Assembly: GCF_000016665.1 (NCBI RefSeq)
Contig: NC_009523.1
Location: forward strand, 1,116,001 to 1,180,000
DNA from: Roseiflexus sp. RS-1
GTDB taxonomy: Bacteria > Chloroflexota > Chloroflexia > Chloroflexales > Roseiflexaceae
Direction: 5' to 3'
Length of the DNA: 64,000 bases
This document shows, piece after piece, positions 33,130 through 41,618 of the stretch; the stretch's first letter is position 1; every line of letters begins with the position of its first letter. The notes beneath the pieces were generated by a model that did no database searches, was not told where the DNA came from, and worked only from the letters and a program-made list of their open reading frames with translations. The position numbers and the translations under genes are program-made.

Positions 33130-33356
33130 AGAGCTATACTTTTTCTGAAGCTCGTCAAAACTTCGCTGCTCTTCTTGAGCAGGCCCGTCGTGATGGAGCG
33201 GTACGCATTCAGCGTCGTGATGGACAGAGTTTTGTGTTGATGCCTGAGGCTCAAAAAACATCACCACTTGATATTCCTGGTGTCCAGTTAAGCCGTCCAT
33301 TGACCCGAAAAGAGCTTCTCGAAAGCATTCAGGAAAGCCGCCGGAACGACGAGTAA
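33126..33356 (+). CDS. Phd/YefM-type antitoxin
   Basis: A 76-residue antitoxin. The first 50 residues match the Phd/YefM DNA-binding fold (SYTFSEARQNFAALLEQARRDGAVRIQRRDGQSFVLMP); the tail (GVQLSRPLTRKELLESIQESRR) would wrap the toxin. The start is GTG 33126, overlapping the toxin stop by 4 bases (GTGA), so it is translationally coupled. A Phd-type antitoxin with a PIN toxin is one of the known mixed pairings. Confidence 0.85.
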   Translation: MKSYTFSEARQNFAALLEQARRDGAVRIQRRDGQSFVLMPEAQKTSPLDIPGVQLSRPLTRKELLESIQESRRNDE

Positions 33357-33713
33357 GCGCGTCTCAATGGGCTGCAGCCCCTGCGTTCCTTCGCTCGTTT
33401 TGGGGTCCTGACGCCCAAACTCTGAGGGGATGCGGGGCACAGGCGCACGGGAACGCACAAAACCGCTTATCTCTTCCAGGAACGCTACCCCTGAGCGGTC
33501 ATTCTCTCCCCCTGGCGCCTCACTGTCCCGCGTCTTGCCCGGTCATGCGGAGATGCTTGCAGAGAGGCATCGCCCGGAAGTAAACGCCCCATAACCAGAT
33601 GTTGCGGGTTTATAACTCCGCAGAACGTGTTGCCGCACTATACTCTGCACGAACTTTGTGCCACGATGCACGAAGAATGTCGGTCGCTCTCTTCACGTTT
33701 GTCGAGGCGCACC
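33357..33713. other. Intergenic stretch without recognised gene
   Basis: Codes for nothing I can support. GGGCTGCAGCCC (33369-33380) is a palindrome just after the antitoxin gene and may help end its transcript, although no T-run follows. TATAAC at 33611-33616 is a weak -10 candidate for the oxidase operon. Confidence 0.35.
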
Positions 33714-34460
33714 ATGCATGCTCCTTCGCCACGAACCGGCGCCGCATCCCTGCAGGGGAGCGTTCACCCTGTTGCTGTTCCTCGCCGAACATCCGCAGCG
33801 TGGATCAAATGGGTGTTGTATGGTGTGGCGGCGTTCTTTGCGGCGCTGGTCGTCCTGGTCCTCTGGTTCGTCATCGCCCGTCCGGTTCAGGTGTTGCCCC
33901 GCATCGAACCCGCCCCCGCTTTTATGCTCACCGATCAGGATGGTCGCTGGGTGAGTGATACTGATCTGCGCGGTCGTGTGCTGATCATCAATTTCGCCCA
34001 TACGCGCTGCGGGGAACGATGTGCCGCAATGGAGCGCAGCATGCGCGCAATCTACGATACCCTGCGTGCCGATGGTCGCCTGGGAACACAGGTGCGTCTG
34101 GTGACGATCACGGTGGATGCACAAAGCGATACTCCGCCGGTGTTGCGCGCCTATGCCGTGCGTCTGGGTGTCGAAACGCCAGAGTGGACCTTCCTGACCG
34201 GCTCAGACCGCGAACTCAAGCAACTGATCGGTGGCGGGTATGGCGTCTATTACCGGATCGAGGGCAGTGATGTTGAGCTCGATCAGCGCGCCGTGCTGGT
34301 TGATGGAACCGGTCTGTTGCGTGCCGAATACAATGGCGCCCGTCTCGATCCTGCGATTGTGATGCGGGATATTGGGCTGGTCGAGCAGGAGGCGAACAGC
34401 AGCCAAGCGGCGCGGCCGATCTACGAGATGGCGCACCTGTTCGTCTGTTATCCCAGGTAG
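33714..34460 (+). CDS. SCO1/SenC-like membrane-anchored thioredoxin-fold protein
   Basis: A 248-residue protein with one N-terminal membrane helix (about residues 33-55) and a SCO-like thioredoxin domain outside. TRCGERCAAME holds the CxxxC pair at Cys99 and Cys103. In copper-delivering SCO proteins a distant His in a VDH motif is the third copper ligand; the matching stretch here reads LDQRAVLVDGTG and has Gln-Arg instead. It may therefore act mainly as a thiol reductase for the CuA cysteines, or bind copper differently. It is the first gene of the oxidase run. ATG 33714 is preceded by CGAGGCG. Confidence 0.85.
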   Translation: MHAPSPRTGAASLQGSVHPVAVPRRTSAAWIKWVLYGVAAFFAALVVLVLWFVIARPVQVLPRIEPAPAFMLTDQDGRWVSDTDLRGRVLIINFAHTRCGERCAAMERSMRAIYDTLRADGRLGTQVRLVTITVDAQSDTPPVLRAYAVRLGVETPEWTFLTGSDRELKQLIGGGYGVYYRIEGSDVELDQRAVLVDGTGLLRAEYNGARLDPAIVMRDIGLVEQEANSSQAARPIYEMAHLFVCYPR

Positions 34461-34522
34461 GGACGTGTTGAACGTGAAAGAGGCATCAAGCGACGCTCCA
34501 TTCACTAGAAGGGAAACACAGT

Positions 34523-34693
34523 ATGACTGAACAACCGGTAACGGAGCAACGCGAGGAAGCGGAAGAGCACGAAAACCACGAACTGCCGCGGGGTGCGTTG
34601 CTGATCACGCTGACGTACCTGGCGATCCTTGCGGGGCTGTGGATCCAGGTGTATTTGCAGTTGCTGGCAAACGGCGGAGTGAGGGGATCATGA
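34523..34693 (+). CDS. Cytochrome c oxidase subunit IIa (ba3-type), small membrane subunit
   Basis: A 56-residue protein easily missed by length filters. It begins MTEQPVTEQREEAEEHENHE, an acidic cytosolic head, followed by a single membrane helix LPRGALLITLTYLAILAGLW and a short tail. This is the layout of the small subunit IIa of B-type oxidases, which replaces the missing first helix of subunit II. AAGGGA precedes ATG 34523, and the stop overlaps the subunit II start as ATGA. The place between SCO and subunit II confirms the call. Confidence 0.85.
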   Translation: MTEQPVTEQREEAEEHENHELPRGALLITLTYLAILAGLWIQVYLQLLANGGVRGS

Positions 34694-35196
34694 ACCGCAA
34701 ATATCTGGGCTACCTGTTTGAAGTCGCGTGGATCCTTCCGAGCGTTGCAGTGCCGATTGCATTCCTGGTGGCGATTGTGATCACCGCCTTTGTTGTCGGC
34801 ATTGCGGTGCCCGGTAATGTGGGGCGTGTCGATCCGAAGGCGCTCAGCACAACCCCGCCGTTCGACAAGCCCGGTCTGCGCGAACTGGCGCCGGGACGCT
34901 ACGAAGCCGTCGTCACGGCGCAGTTGTTCAACTTTACGCCGGGAGAACTGGAGATACCCGCCGGTTCGAAGGTGACGTTCATCGTCACCAGCCGTGATGT
35001 CATTCACGGCTACAAGATTGAGAATACGCCAATCAATATGATGGTCATTCCGGGGCAGATTTCGCGGATGACGACCACCTTCGACACGCCTGGAGAGTAT
35101 TACATCTTCTGCCACGAATACTGCGGCGGCGGGCACCATTTGATGGTGGGCAAGCTTATTGTGACCCCGGCAAAGACGGCTTCGACGAATCGCTAG
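34690..35196 (+). CDS. cbaB: B-type (ba3-like) cytochrome c oxidase subunit II
   Basis: A 168-residue subunit II with one membrane helix (about residues 16-40) and the CuA cupredoxin domain outside. All CuA ligands are present: His106 (VIHGYKI), Cys141, Glu143, Cys145, His149 and Met152 (CHEYCGGGHHLM). It accepts electrons from cytochrome c or a blue copper protein such as auracyanin, known in this phylum; which one cannot be told here. The single helix, short length and adjacent IIa gene mark it as B-type. ATG 34690 overlaps the IIa stop. Confidence 0.95.
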   Translation: MNRKYLGYLFEVAWILPSVAVPIAFLVAIVITAFVVGIAVPGNVGRVDPKALSTTPPFDKPGLRELAPGRYEAVVTAQLFNFTPGELEIPAGSKVTFIVTSRDVIHGYKIENTPINMMVIPGQISRMTTTFDTPGEYYIFCHEYCGGGHHLMVGKLIVTPAKTASTNR

Positions 35197-35252
35197 TTGT
35201 GTGTCTGCCGTTCGCTGCACGTGCAGCGCGGCAGCCTGGAATGGGAGATAGT

Positions 35253-36938
35253 ATGGCTACAGCGCGTGTTTCCGGTGTCTCCATTGCTGCTGAGCGCGCC
35301 GGGGTCGGCGTGTTTGCCACCGAGTATCGGTTGACGGGTCTGAACCTGCTGATCGCATTCATCGCACTGGCGATCGGCGGTCTGTTCGGCGTGATGCAGG
35401 CGTTGCAGTACAACGGGATCGATCTGTACAAGCCGATTGCGCCACTCCTGCGCGGCGGTTACTATCAGGGGCTGGCGTTGCACGGCGTGCTCAATGTGCT
35501 GGTGTTCACCACCTTTTTCATCATCGGCTGGCTGACATTTGTCACATCGCGATCACTCGGCATTCCGCTGGCGAGTCGTGCGCTGGGGTGGACGACGTTC
35601 GGCGTGATGACCGCTGGCTTGCTGATTGCGGCGTTGCCGTTGTTGCTCAACAATGCGACGGTTCTGTTCACGTTCTACCCGCCGCTCAAGGCGGATCCGC
35701 TGTTCTACATCGGTCTGACGCTGGTGGTTGTCGGCACCTGGTTATTGTTGATCAACCAGGTGATGATGCTCCGGCAGTGGCGTGCCGCCAATCCTGCGGC
35801 GCGCATTCCGCTGCCGGCGTTCATGGCGATTGTTACGATGACCATGTGGGTGATCTGCACCTTCGGCGTCGCTGCCGAGATGCTTTTCCTGTTGATCCCC
35901 TGGTCGCTGGGGCTGGTGCCGGGAACTGACCCGGTGCTGGCGCGCACCCTCTTCTGGTTCACCGGTCATCCGATCGTGTACTTCTGGCTGCTGCCAGCGT
36001 ACATTTCGTGGTACAACTTCGTGCCGCAGCAGGCAGGCGGCAGGTTGTTCAGCGATCCGATGGCGCGGGTGTCGTTCATTCTGTTCCTGATCCTTTCGAC
36101 GCCGATCGGGATGCATCACCAGTACACCGATCCGGGCATCAGCGAGATCTGGAAACTGGTGCACGCAATCTTTACCTTTGGCGTCTTTTTCCCCAGCCTG
36201 TTGACCTTCTTCAACGTTGTGGCGTCGCTTGAGAACGGCGGGCGGGCGCGCGGCGGCAAGGGGTGGCTGGTGTGGGTCTTCAATCTGCCGTGGCGCGAGC
36301 CGAGTTTTACGACGCAGGTGCTGGCGATGATCCTGTTCGCCTTCGGCGGCGCAGGCGGGCTGATCAATGCGTCGTACAACATCAACCTGGTGGTGCATAA
36401 CACCTCGTGGATTTCGGGACACTTCCACTTGACGGTTGGCACCGCTGTGACGCTCAGTTTCATGGGGATTACCTACTGGCTGGTTCCGCACCTCACCGGG
36501 CGCCGGCTGTGGAGCCCGACGATGGCGCTGGTGCAGGCATGGACGTGGTTTGTCGGCATGGGGATCTTCTCGCACTGGATGCATATGCTGGGGCTGTTGA
36601 GCATGCCGCGACGCACGGCGATTGGCGCGATGCGGCAGATTCAGCCTGAATGGGAACCGCTCTTGCCGGTGATTGCAGTTGGCGCGATCATCATGTTCGT
36701 CAGCGCCCTTCTGTATTATCTCAACATGATCCTGACGATTACCGCCGGGAAGAAAGATACAGTTCCTATGGTTCCGTTCGCGCGGGCAGTTTCTGGTCCG
36801 GAGGATGGTCCGCGGGTGCTGGATAACTTCAAGCCCTGGCTGGCAATCGCCTTCGCACTGATCGTGATCAACTACACGCCGACCCTGATCAGGCTGGTGT
36901 CGGAGATGCAGTTCATTCCGGGCATGCGTTCCTGGTGA
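35253..36938 (+). CDS. cbaA: B-type (ba3-like) cytochrome c oxidase subunit I
   Basis: The 561-residue catalytic subunit with about 13 membrane helices. Heme and copper ligands are visible: His77 (ALHGVLN) for low-spin heme, GHPIVYFWLLPAY (CuB His and the Tyr that cross-links to it), the MHHQY pair of CuB histidines, and the SGHFHLT pair for the two hemes. The missing A-type D-channel motif and the sequence around HPIVYFW fit the B (ba3) family, which has high oxygen affinity. I prefer ATG 35253 (MATARVSG) because GGGAGA lies 5 bases before it. It ends the SCO, IIa, II, I run; no subunit III or heme-synthesis gene follows. Confidence 0.95.
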   Translation: MATARVSGVSIAAERAGVGVFATEYRLTGLNLLIAFIALAIGGLFGVMQALQYNGIDLYKPIAPLLRGGYYQGLALHGVLNVLVFTTFFIIGWLTFVTSRSLGIPLASRALGWTTFGVMTAGLLIAALPLLLNNATVLFTFYPPLKADPLFYIGLTLVVVGTWLLLINQVMMLRQWRAANPAARIPLPAFMAIVTMTMWVICTFGVAAEMLFLLIPWSLGLVPGTDPVLARTLFWFTGHPIVYFWLLPAYISWYNFVPQQAGGRLFSDPMARVSFILFLILSTPIGMHHQYTDPGISEIWKLVHAIFTFGVFFPSLLTFFNVVASLENGGRARGGKGWLVWVFNLPWREPSFTTQVLAMILFAFGGAGGLINASYNINLVVHNTSWISGHFHLTVGTAVTLSFMGITYWLVPHLTGRRLWSPTMALVQAWTWFVGMGIFSHWMHMLGLLSMPRRTAIGAMRQIQPEWEPLLPVIAVGAIIMFVSALLYYLNMILTITAGKKDTVPMVPFARAVSGPEDGPRVLDNFKPWLAIAFALIVINYTPTLIRLVSEMQFIPGMRSW

Positions 36939-36953
36939 GTACGCACGGCGGTC

Positions 36954-36990
36954 GGGGGACGAACGACGTCGTTCGTCCCCCAGGTTTTTC
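36954..36990 (+). terminator. Rho-independent terminator after the oxidase operon
   Basis: A perfect 28-base palindrome (14 bases each side, GGGGGACGAACGAC) followed by AGGTTTTT. The hairpin would have a 4-base loop and a very stable stem. Confidence 0.85.
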
Positions 36991-36991
36991 C

Positions 36992-37019
36992 TTGACACAC
37001 GTTTTCCGTATGCTATAAT
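36992..37019 (+). promoter_or_regulatory. Near-consensus promoter for the secreted PPC protein
   Basis: TTGACA (36992-36997) and TATAAT (37014-37019), both exact consensus boxes, with 16-base spacing, immediately after the oxidase terminator. The transcript would start near 37026, too close to ATG 37034 for normal initiation, which supports GTG 37070 as start. Confidence 0.8.
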
Positions 37020-37069
37020 CGCGGTAGTTCCCCATGCCGCGTCTTCGCTCGTGTATCAAGGAAAACGCT

Positions 37070-39346
37070 GTGACACGCCTGCACCTTCGGTCACTGTCAT
37101 TCGCGGCGCTTTTGCTGATGTTGACGATTGTTGCCCCTGCGCCACTTGTCGCTGCACCGCAAGATTTTCGCTGGGATCCCGCCTCGCGCGCGTACACCGT
37201 CACCAATCAGACGCCAAACAATACTGTGCTGGTCGTGAGCGATTTTCGCCTGCGCAACGACGATACGACCGCAGCAACGTTCGTTATTTCCTTCCCGGAG
37301 GTTCCGGGCGGATGGCAGGCGAGTACGACGATTGCGCAACCGATTGCGGTCAACCAGGCGACGACGTCGGCAGTTATTCCTATTCGTATCATCATTCCGC
37401 CGAATACGCCCAACGGCGTGCGTACAGTGACCGTCCGCGCAACACGCACCGATGTGACGCCAAATCAGACGGCGGAAGCGGTGATTCAGGTGACGCTGGT
37501 TGCCCCGGCGCCAGGGACGCCGCCGCCTTCCGCCTGCCCCGAATTGTCCGATCCGGGGAACGACTTCGACAGCGCTGCGCTGATCCTGGTGGATCGCGCT
37601 GAACGCCACGGTATCTGCGCCATCGGCGATGAGGACTGGTTTAAGTTTGGCGCCGTCGCCGGCAAGTACTATTCGATCGATATTCCAGACATGGATGCCG
37701 GTCTCGATCTCTCGCTCGAACTCTACGACTCGAACCGGCGTCTCGTTGATTCGAACGATGATTTTCCATTTCGCGGCGGCACGCAAACGCTCACCGATAC
37801 GCGACCGCTGATCCAGTCGTTCCGCGCGCCGACCAACGGGTTCTTCTATGTGCGTGTGCGTGATACCCTGGGGATCGGCGGCAGTAACCTCAGTTACACG
37901 ATCATCGTGCGCGGCGAGAGTTATGGTCCTTTCCCACCCTTCGTTTCATCGCTCTGTAACGATATCTACGAGCAGGACGGGTTGCCGGAACTGGCGCGGC
38001 AGATCAATCAGAATGAGACGCAGCGCGGGCGCCTGCTCTGCCCCAATGGTGACGCGGATTGGGTGAAGTTCTTTGCGCTTGCCGGGTATACGTACTATCT
38101 GTACACCAACACGCGACCATACGCGCCGCCAGATGCGAATGGCGTTCTGCCCGGCGCCGATACGCTCCTCTTCCTGTTTGGGCGTGATGCGATCACGCTG
38201 ATCGATTCGAACAATAATATCGAAGGCGGTACAACCCTCGACTCGCTGGTGCGGTTTACTCCCTCAGCCGATGGCATTTACTATGCGCAGGTCAAGAATG
38301 TTGGCGATATTGGCGGGATGTTCATTCGCTACGATCTGACCCTGAAGGCATGTCCAGTCGAGCAGCCAGCATGCGGACCCCCGCCGGATATTCTTCCGGC
38401 GCCGCCACCGCAGGCGACAGGTAATGTTGTTCCTCTGGCGCAGGAGGTCGAGCCGCTGATCGAGGCGAGCGTAGCGCCACAAGCGGTTCCTGCCCTGGGC
38501 GGAGATGCCAGCGGCGAGATGATTGTGGCGCTCGCTGGCGCTCAACCAATTGCGCGCCAGATCGATCCGTCGTTCATCGGAATCTGGCAACGGGTCGATC
38601 TGCCGGTGACAACCGGGCGCGCGAAACGCGCGTGGGTGTGGGGTCCGGCGCCACGCCTGGCGCGCAGTGAGCCATACATCCAATCAAGTACTGGACTGCG
38701 GCAGGTGCTCTATTTCGACAAGGGACGCCTCGAGATCAATAACCCTGCGGGAGATCGCAGCGCTGCTTCGTTCGTCACCGCTGGCTTGCTGGTGTCGGAG
38801 ATGGTTATGGGGCAGGTGCAGATCGGTGATGGTGAGTATATGGCGCACCAACCGGCAATGCTTCCGGTCGTCGGCGATCTTGATGGCGCGAATGCGCCCA
38901 CCTATGCAATGTTTTCCGCTCTTGCGTCACCGGTTGCCGATCGCACGGGTCTGCCGGTGTCCGAGGCGCTGCTGTCGGACGGAAGTGTGCGCCCCATGGT
39001 TGGACCGGCGCGTCCAGAGACGCGCATTGCCCATTTTGTCGCAGCCACGGGGCATAATATCCCGCGCATTTTCTGGGAGTATTTGACAGCATCAGGTGTT
39101 GTGTACGACAATGGTACCTACCGTGCCGGTCGGGTCCTGGATTGGGTGATGGTTGTCGGGTATCCGATCAGCGAAGCGTACTGGGTGCGTGTGCGGGTCG
39201 GCGGCGTCGAACGTGATGTTCTGGTGCAGTTGTTCGAGCGTCGCGTGCTGACCTATACCCCCGATGAGCAACCAATGTGGCGGGTGCAGATGGGGAATGT
39301 CGGGCAGCACTACTATATCTGGCGCTACGGCAGTTCGTTGCCCTAA
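37070..39346 (+). CDS. Secreted protein with two PPC-like domains and a beta-rich C-terminal domain
   Basis: A 758-residue exported protein. Residues 1-30 are a signal peptide (LSFAALLLMLTIVAPAPLVAAP). About 30-155 form an Ig/NEW3-like beta domain; two pre-peptidase C-terminal (PPC) domains follow, each with EDWFKF or DADWVKFFALAG and an aromatic GxFYVRVRD / GIYYAQVKN strand (about 170-300 and 305-430). After a Pro/Ala-rich linker (430-475) comes a domain of about 280 residues ending QMGNVGQHYYIWRYG, which I take to be a Chloroflexota-specific extracellular domain. No protease domain is present. GTG 37070 is chosen because AAGGA precedes it and the promoter places the start of transcription near 37026. 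The role is likely at the cell surface. Confidence 0.8.
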   Translation: MTRLHLRSLSFAALLLMLTIVAPAPLVAAPQDFRWDPASRAYTVTNQTPNNTVLVVSDFRLRNDDTTAATFVISFPEVPGGWQASTTIAQPIAVNQATTSAVIPIRIIIPPNTPNGVRTVTVRATRTDVTPNQTAEAVIQVTLVAPAPGTPPPSACPELSDPGNDFDSAALILVDRAERHGICAIGDEDWFKFGAVAGKYYSIDIPDMDAGLDLSLELYDSNRRLVDSNDDFPFRGGTQTLTDTRPLIQSFRAPTNGFFYVRVRDTLGIGGSNLSYTIIVRGESYGPFPPFVSSLCNDIYEQDGLPELARQINQNETQRGRLLCPNGDADWVKFFALAGYTYYLYTNTRPYAPPDANGVLPGADTLLFLFGRDAITLIDSNNNIEGGTTLDSLVRFTPSADGIYYAQVKNVGDIGGMFIRYDLTLKACPVEQPACGPPPDILPAPPPQATGNVVPLAQEVEPLIEASVAPQAVPALGGDASGEMIVALAGAQPIARQIDPSFIGIWQRVDLPVTTGRAKRAWVWGPAPRLARSEPYIQSSTGLRQVLYFDKGRLEINNPAGDRSAASFVTAGLLVSEMVMGQVQIGDGEYMAHQPAMLPVVGDLDGANAPTYAMFSALASPVADRTGLPVSEALLSDGSVRPMVGPARPETRIAHFVAATGHNIPRIFWEYLTASGVVYDNGTYRAGRVLDWVMVVGYPISEAYWVRVRVGGVERDVLVQLFERRVLTYTPDEQPMWRVQMGNVGQHYYIWRYGSSLP

Positions 39347-39446
39347 CACGCCTGCCACGAGCGGCGTCGTGGGTTGAGGGCTGAGACGCTGGTGATCGTG
39401 CCCTGTTTCTGGTTTGCTTCTGTCACGCAATGTTCCGGGCGCTCCT

Positions 39447-39806
39447 ATGCCGTCATTCAACGAACGTGTCGGTGAAGTGATCAAACGCAAACGCCAGCGC
39501 GACCGGTTGACTCAGGCGGAACTGGGGAGTCGCATTGGCGTGAGCGGCAGTTATATCAGCAGCATCGAAAACGGGCAGAGTAGCGCGCGGATCGCTGAGA
39601 TCGAAGCGCTGGCGACGGTTTTTCGCACCACTGCTTTCGAACTGCTCAGCGAGGCAGCAGCGGCGGATGGCTACAAGTTTTCGGCAGCGCACCGCGACCG
39701 CGAGGCATTCCTGAACCTGTACGATTCCCTTTCTCCTGAACATCAACAGATGGCGCGCACGTTCCTGTTGTTCCTGCGCGATCAGCAGAATCTTCCCCGT
39801 GAATAA
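39447..39806 (+). CDS. XRE-family helix-turn-helix regulator
   Basis: A 119-residue protein with an N-terminal Cro/C1 helix-turn-helix (RKRQRDRLTQAELGSRIGVSGSYISSIENGQ, residues 14-44, split here only to name the region) and a helical C-terminal part (SPEHQQMARTFLLFLRDQQ) that probably dimerises. ATG 39447 is the start nearest the domain. The last 8 bases overlap the substrate-binding-protein gene, so the two are coupled, and the regulator probably controls or responds to that transport function, although target sites are not evident. Confidence 0.88.
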   Translation: MPSFNERVGEVIKRKRQRDRLTQAELGSRIGVSGSYISSIENGQSSARIAEIEALATVFRTTAFELLSEAAAADGYKFSAAHRDREAFLNLYDSLSPEHQQMARTFLLFLRDQQNLPRE

Positions 39807-41559
39807 GTCATCGTCGTCAATCCATACCCCTCGTTCTCTCAGACAGTTGTTCCAGTTGCTCAGCGCCAGCGTCTGGGTCGCTGCGACGATACTTGTGCTG
39901 CTTGCAGCTTGCGGCGCGCCAGACCAGCCGGTTGCGACCGGTGAAGCCTCGCCTACTTCTGCGCCCACATCAGCGCCCCCGACTCCTACCGCGCTGCCGC
40001 GTGGCGGAAATCTCACCATCCGTCTGTCCGACGATAGTGGCACATTGCAACCCTGGCATCCGCGCACACGCGGCGAAGAGCAGATCATCGGGTTGATCTA
40101 CAGTGGTCTGATGCGCCTGGACGCAACCCTGGCGCCGCAACCGGACCTGGCGACGGGTTGGGTAGCCTCAGCCGATGGACGGGTCATCACGTTCACCCTG
40201 CGCAGCGATGCCGTCTGGCACGATGGGCGTCCGGTCACGGTTGATGATGTTGTCTTTACGCTCGATGCATTGCGCGCACTGCCGCCGTCTACAGCGTTGC
40301 TCGCCGGGTTGCGGCGAATTGTCGAAGTGACGGCGCCGGAGAGCGATACGATTGTCATCCGCCTCGATGAACGCTACGCACCCATCTTCAGCCTGCTTAC
40401 AACGCCGGTGCTGCCGCGTCACCTGCTGATCGGCAGAAACCTGGCAGAATTCAACGCCTGGGATGTGCCGTTTGGCAGCGGTCCCTTCCGTTTTGAGCAG
40501 CGCGAGCCGGGCGTGGCAATCACACTGGCGGCGAATCAGGCATTCTACCGGGGTGCGCCGCTCCTTGATCGGGTGGTGTTCGTCATTGCGCCCGATGCAC
40601 AGGTGGCAGCGTCGGCGTTACAGGATGAACGTTTGCTGCTGGCTGAACTTCCCTGGAGCGTCGGCAGCGTCATAACCGAAACATCGCCGATGCTGCAATG
40701 GGGCGCATATGCTGAGAACGGGTATTATTTTCTCGCCTTCAACCTGCGTTCCGACCGAATCTTCAGCGATCCGAGGCTGCGCGAGGCGCTGGCAGCGACG
40801 ATCGATCTGCCGCGCATTGTGCAGGAGGTGACCGATGGGCAGGGGATGCTCATCGGCAGCAGCGCCGCGCCGGGTTCCTGGGCAGATCTGACGCCGCCGC
40901 CAGCCGGAACGGTCGATCTGGATCGCGCGCGGGCGCTGCTGGACGAAGCCGGATGGCGTCTGCCGCCGGAAGGCGCCATTCGCCAGCGCGACGGCGTGCC
41001 GCTGACGGTGCAACTCTTCGTGCGCGCCGACGATCCGCGTCGGGTGCGCGCCGCCGAGTTGATTGCCAGCGCTGCCGAACAGATCGGGATGGATATTGTG
41101 GTGCAGCCTGCCGATTTTGCCACCGTCATTCGCTCGAAATATGCGCCGCCCTACGACTTCGATCTGCTGATCGGCAGTTGGGTCAATGGCGTCGCCGATC
41201 CGGATTTCGCCGACTACGCTTTCTACGACCCGGACGATTTTGCGCTCTTTCATTCGAGTCAGATCAACCAGGGGCTGGCGGATACACGTCCGACGCTCAA
41301 CTTTGTCGGGTTCAGCGATCCGATCTACGATAATCAGGCGGGTGCGGCACGGCAGTTATACGATCTGAGCGAACGGGCGCAGGCGATCCAGCGTGCCCAG
41401 GAACGGGTGGCGCTTCTACGCCCATATCTGTTTCTCTGGGCGGATCGAATAGCGGTAGTGTGCAATCCGCGGGTAAAAACGCCGGACGGACCGGTCACCC
41501 TGATGACGCCCAACTATATGTGGAATATCGAGCGCTGGTATGTCGAGGTGGAAGGTTGA
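39799..41559 (+). CDS. ABC transporter family 5 substrate-binding lipoprotein (peptide/nickel type)
   Basis: A 586-residue exported lipoprotein. A signal peptide with lipobox LLAAC (Cys about 38) is followed by a Ser/Thr/Pro/Ala linker and an SBP_bac_5 domain: LSDDSGTLQPWHPRTRGEEQIIGLIYSGLMRLD, then FTLRSDAVWHDGRPVTVDDVVFTLDAL (each longer motif is given here in parts), FGSGPFRF, and a C-terminal closing domain ending at LMTPNYMWNIERW. Family members bind oligopeptides, nickel or sugars; the ligand cannot be told. No permease or ATPase genes are adjacent, so the transporter partners must lie elsewhere or it acts as a sensor. The start is GTG 39799, overlapping the regulator gene. Confidence 0.88.
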   Translation: MNKSSSSIHTPRSLRQLFQLLSASVWVAATILVLLAACGAPDQPVATGEASPTSAPTSAPPTPTALPRGGNLTIRLSDDSGTLQPWHPRTRGEEQIIGLIYSGLMRLDATLAPQPDLATGWVASADGRVITFTLRSDAVWHDGRPVTVDDVVFTLDALRALPPSTALLAGLRRIVEVTAPESDTIVIRLDERYAPIFSLLTTPVLPRHLLIGRNLAEFNAWDVPFGSGPFRFEQREPGVAITLAANQAFYRGAPLLDRVVFVIAPDAQVAASALQDERLLLAELPWSVGSVITETSPMLQWGAYAENGYYFLAFNLRSDRIFSDPRLREALAATIDLPRIVQEVTDGQGMLIGSSAAPGSWADLTPPPAGTVDLDRARALLDEAGWRLPPEGAIRQRDGVPLTVQLFVRADDPRRVRAAELIASAAEQIGMDIVVQPADFATVIRSKYAPPYDFDLLIGSWVNGVADPDFADYAFYDPDDFALFHSSQINQGLADTRPTLNFVGFSDPIYDNQAGAARQLYDLSERAQAIQRAQERVALLRPYLFLWADRIAVVCNPRVKTPDGPVTLMTPNYMWNIERWYVEVEG

Positions 41560-41618
41560 ACGGAATGCGTGGAGACGGGGTGGTGTGAACGTTCGACGTG
41601 GAACGTTCCGTACTCAAC

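Noticed and set aside
35742-36998. 418-codon minus frame opposite oxidase subunit I
   Set aside because: Charged low-complexity translation opposite a gene with clear heme ligands.
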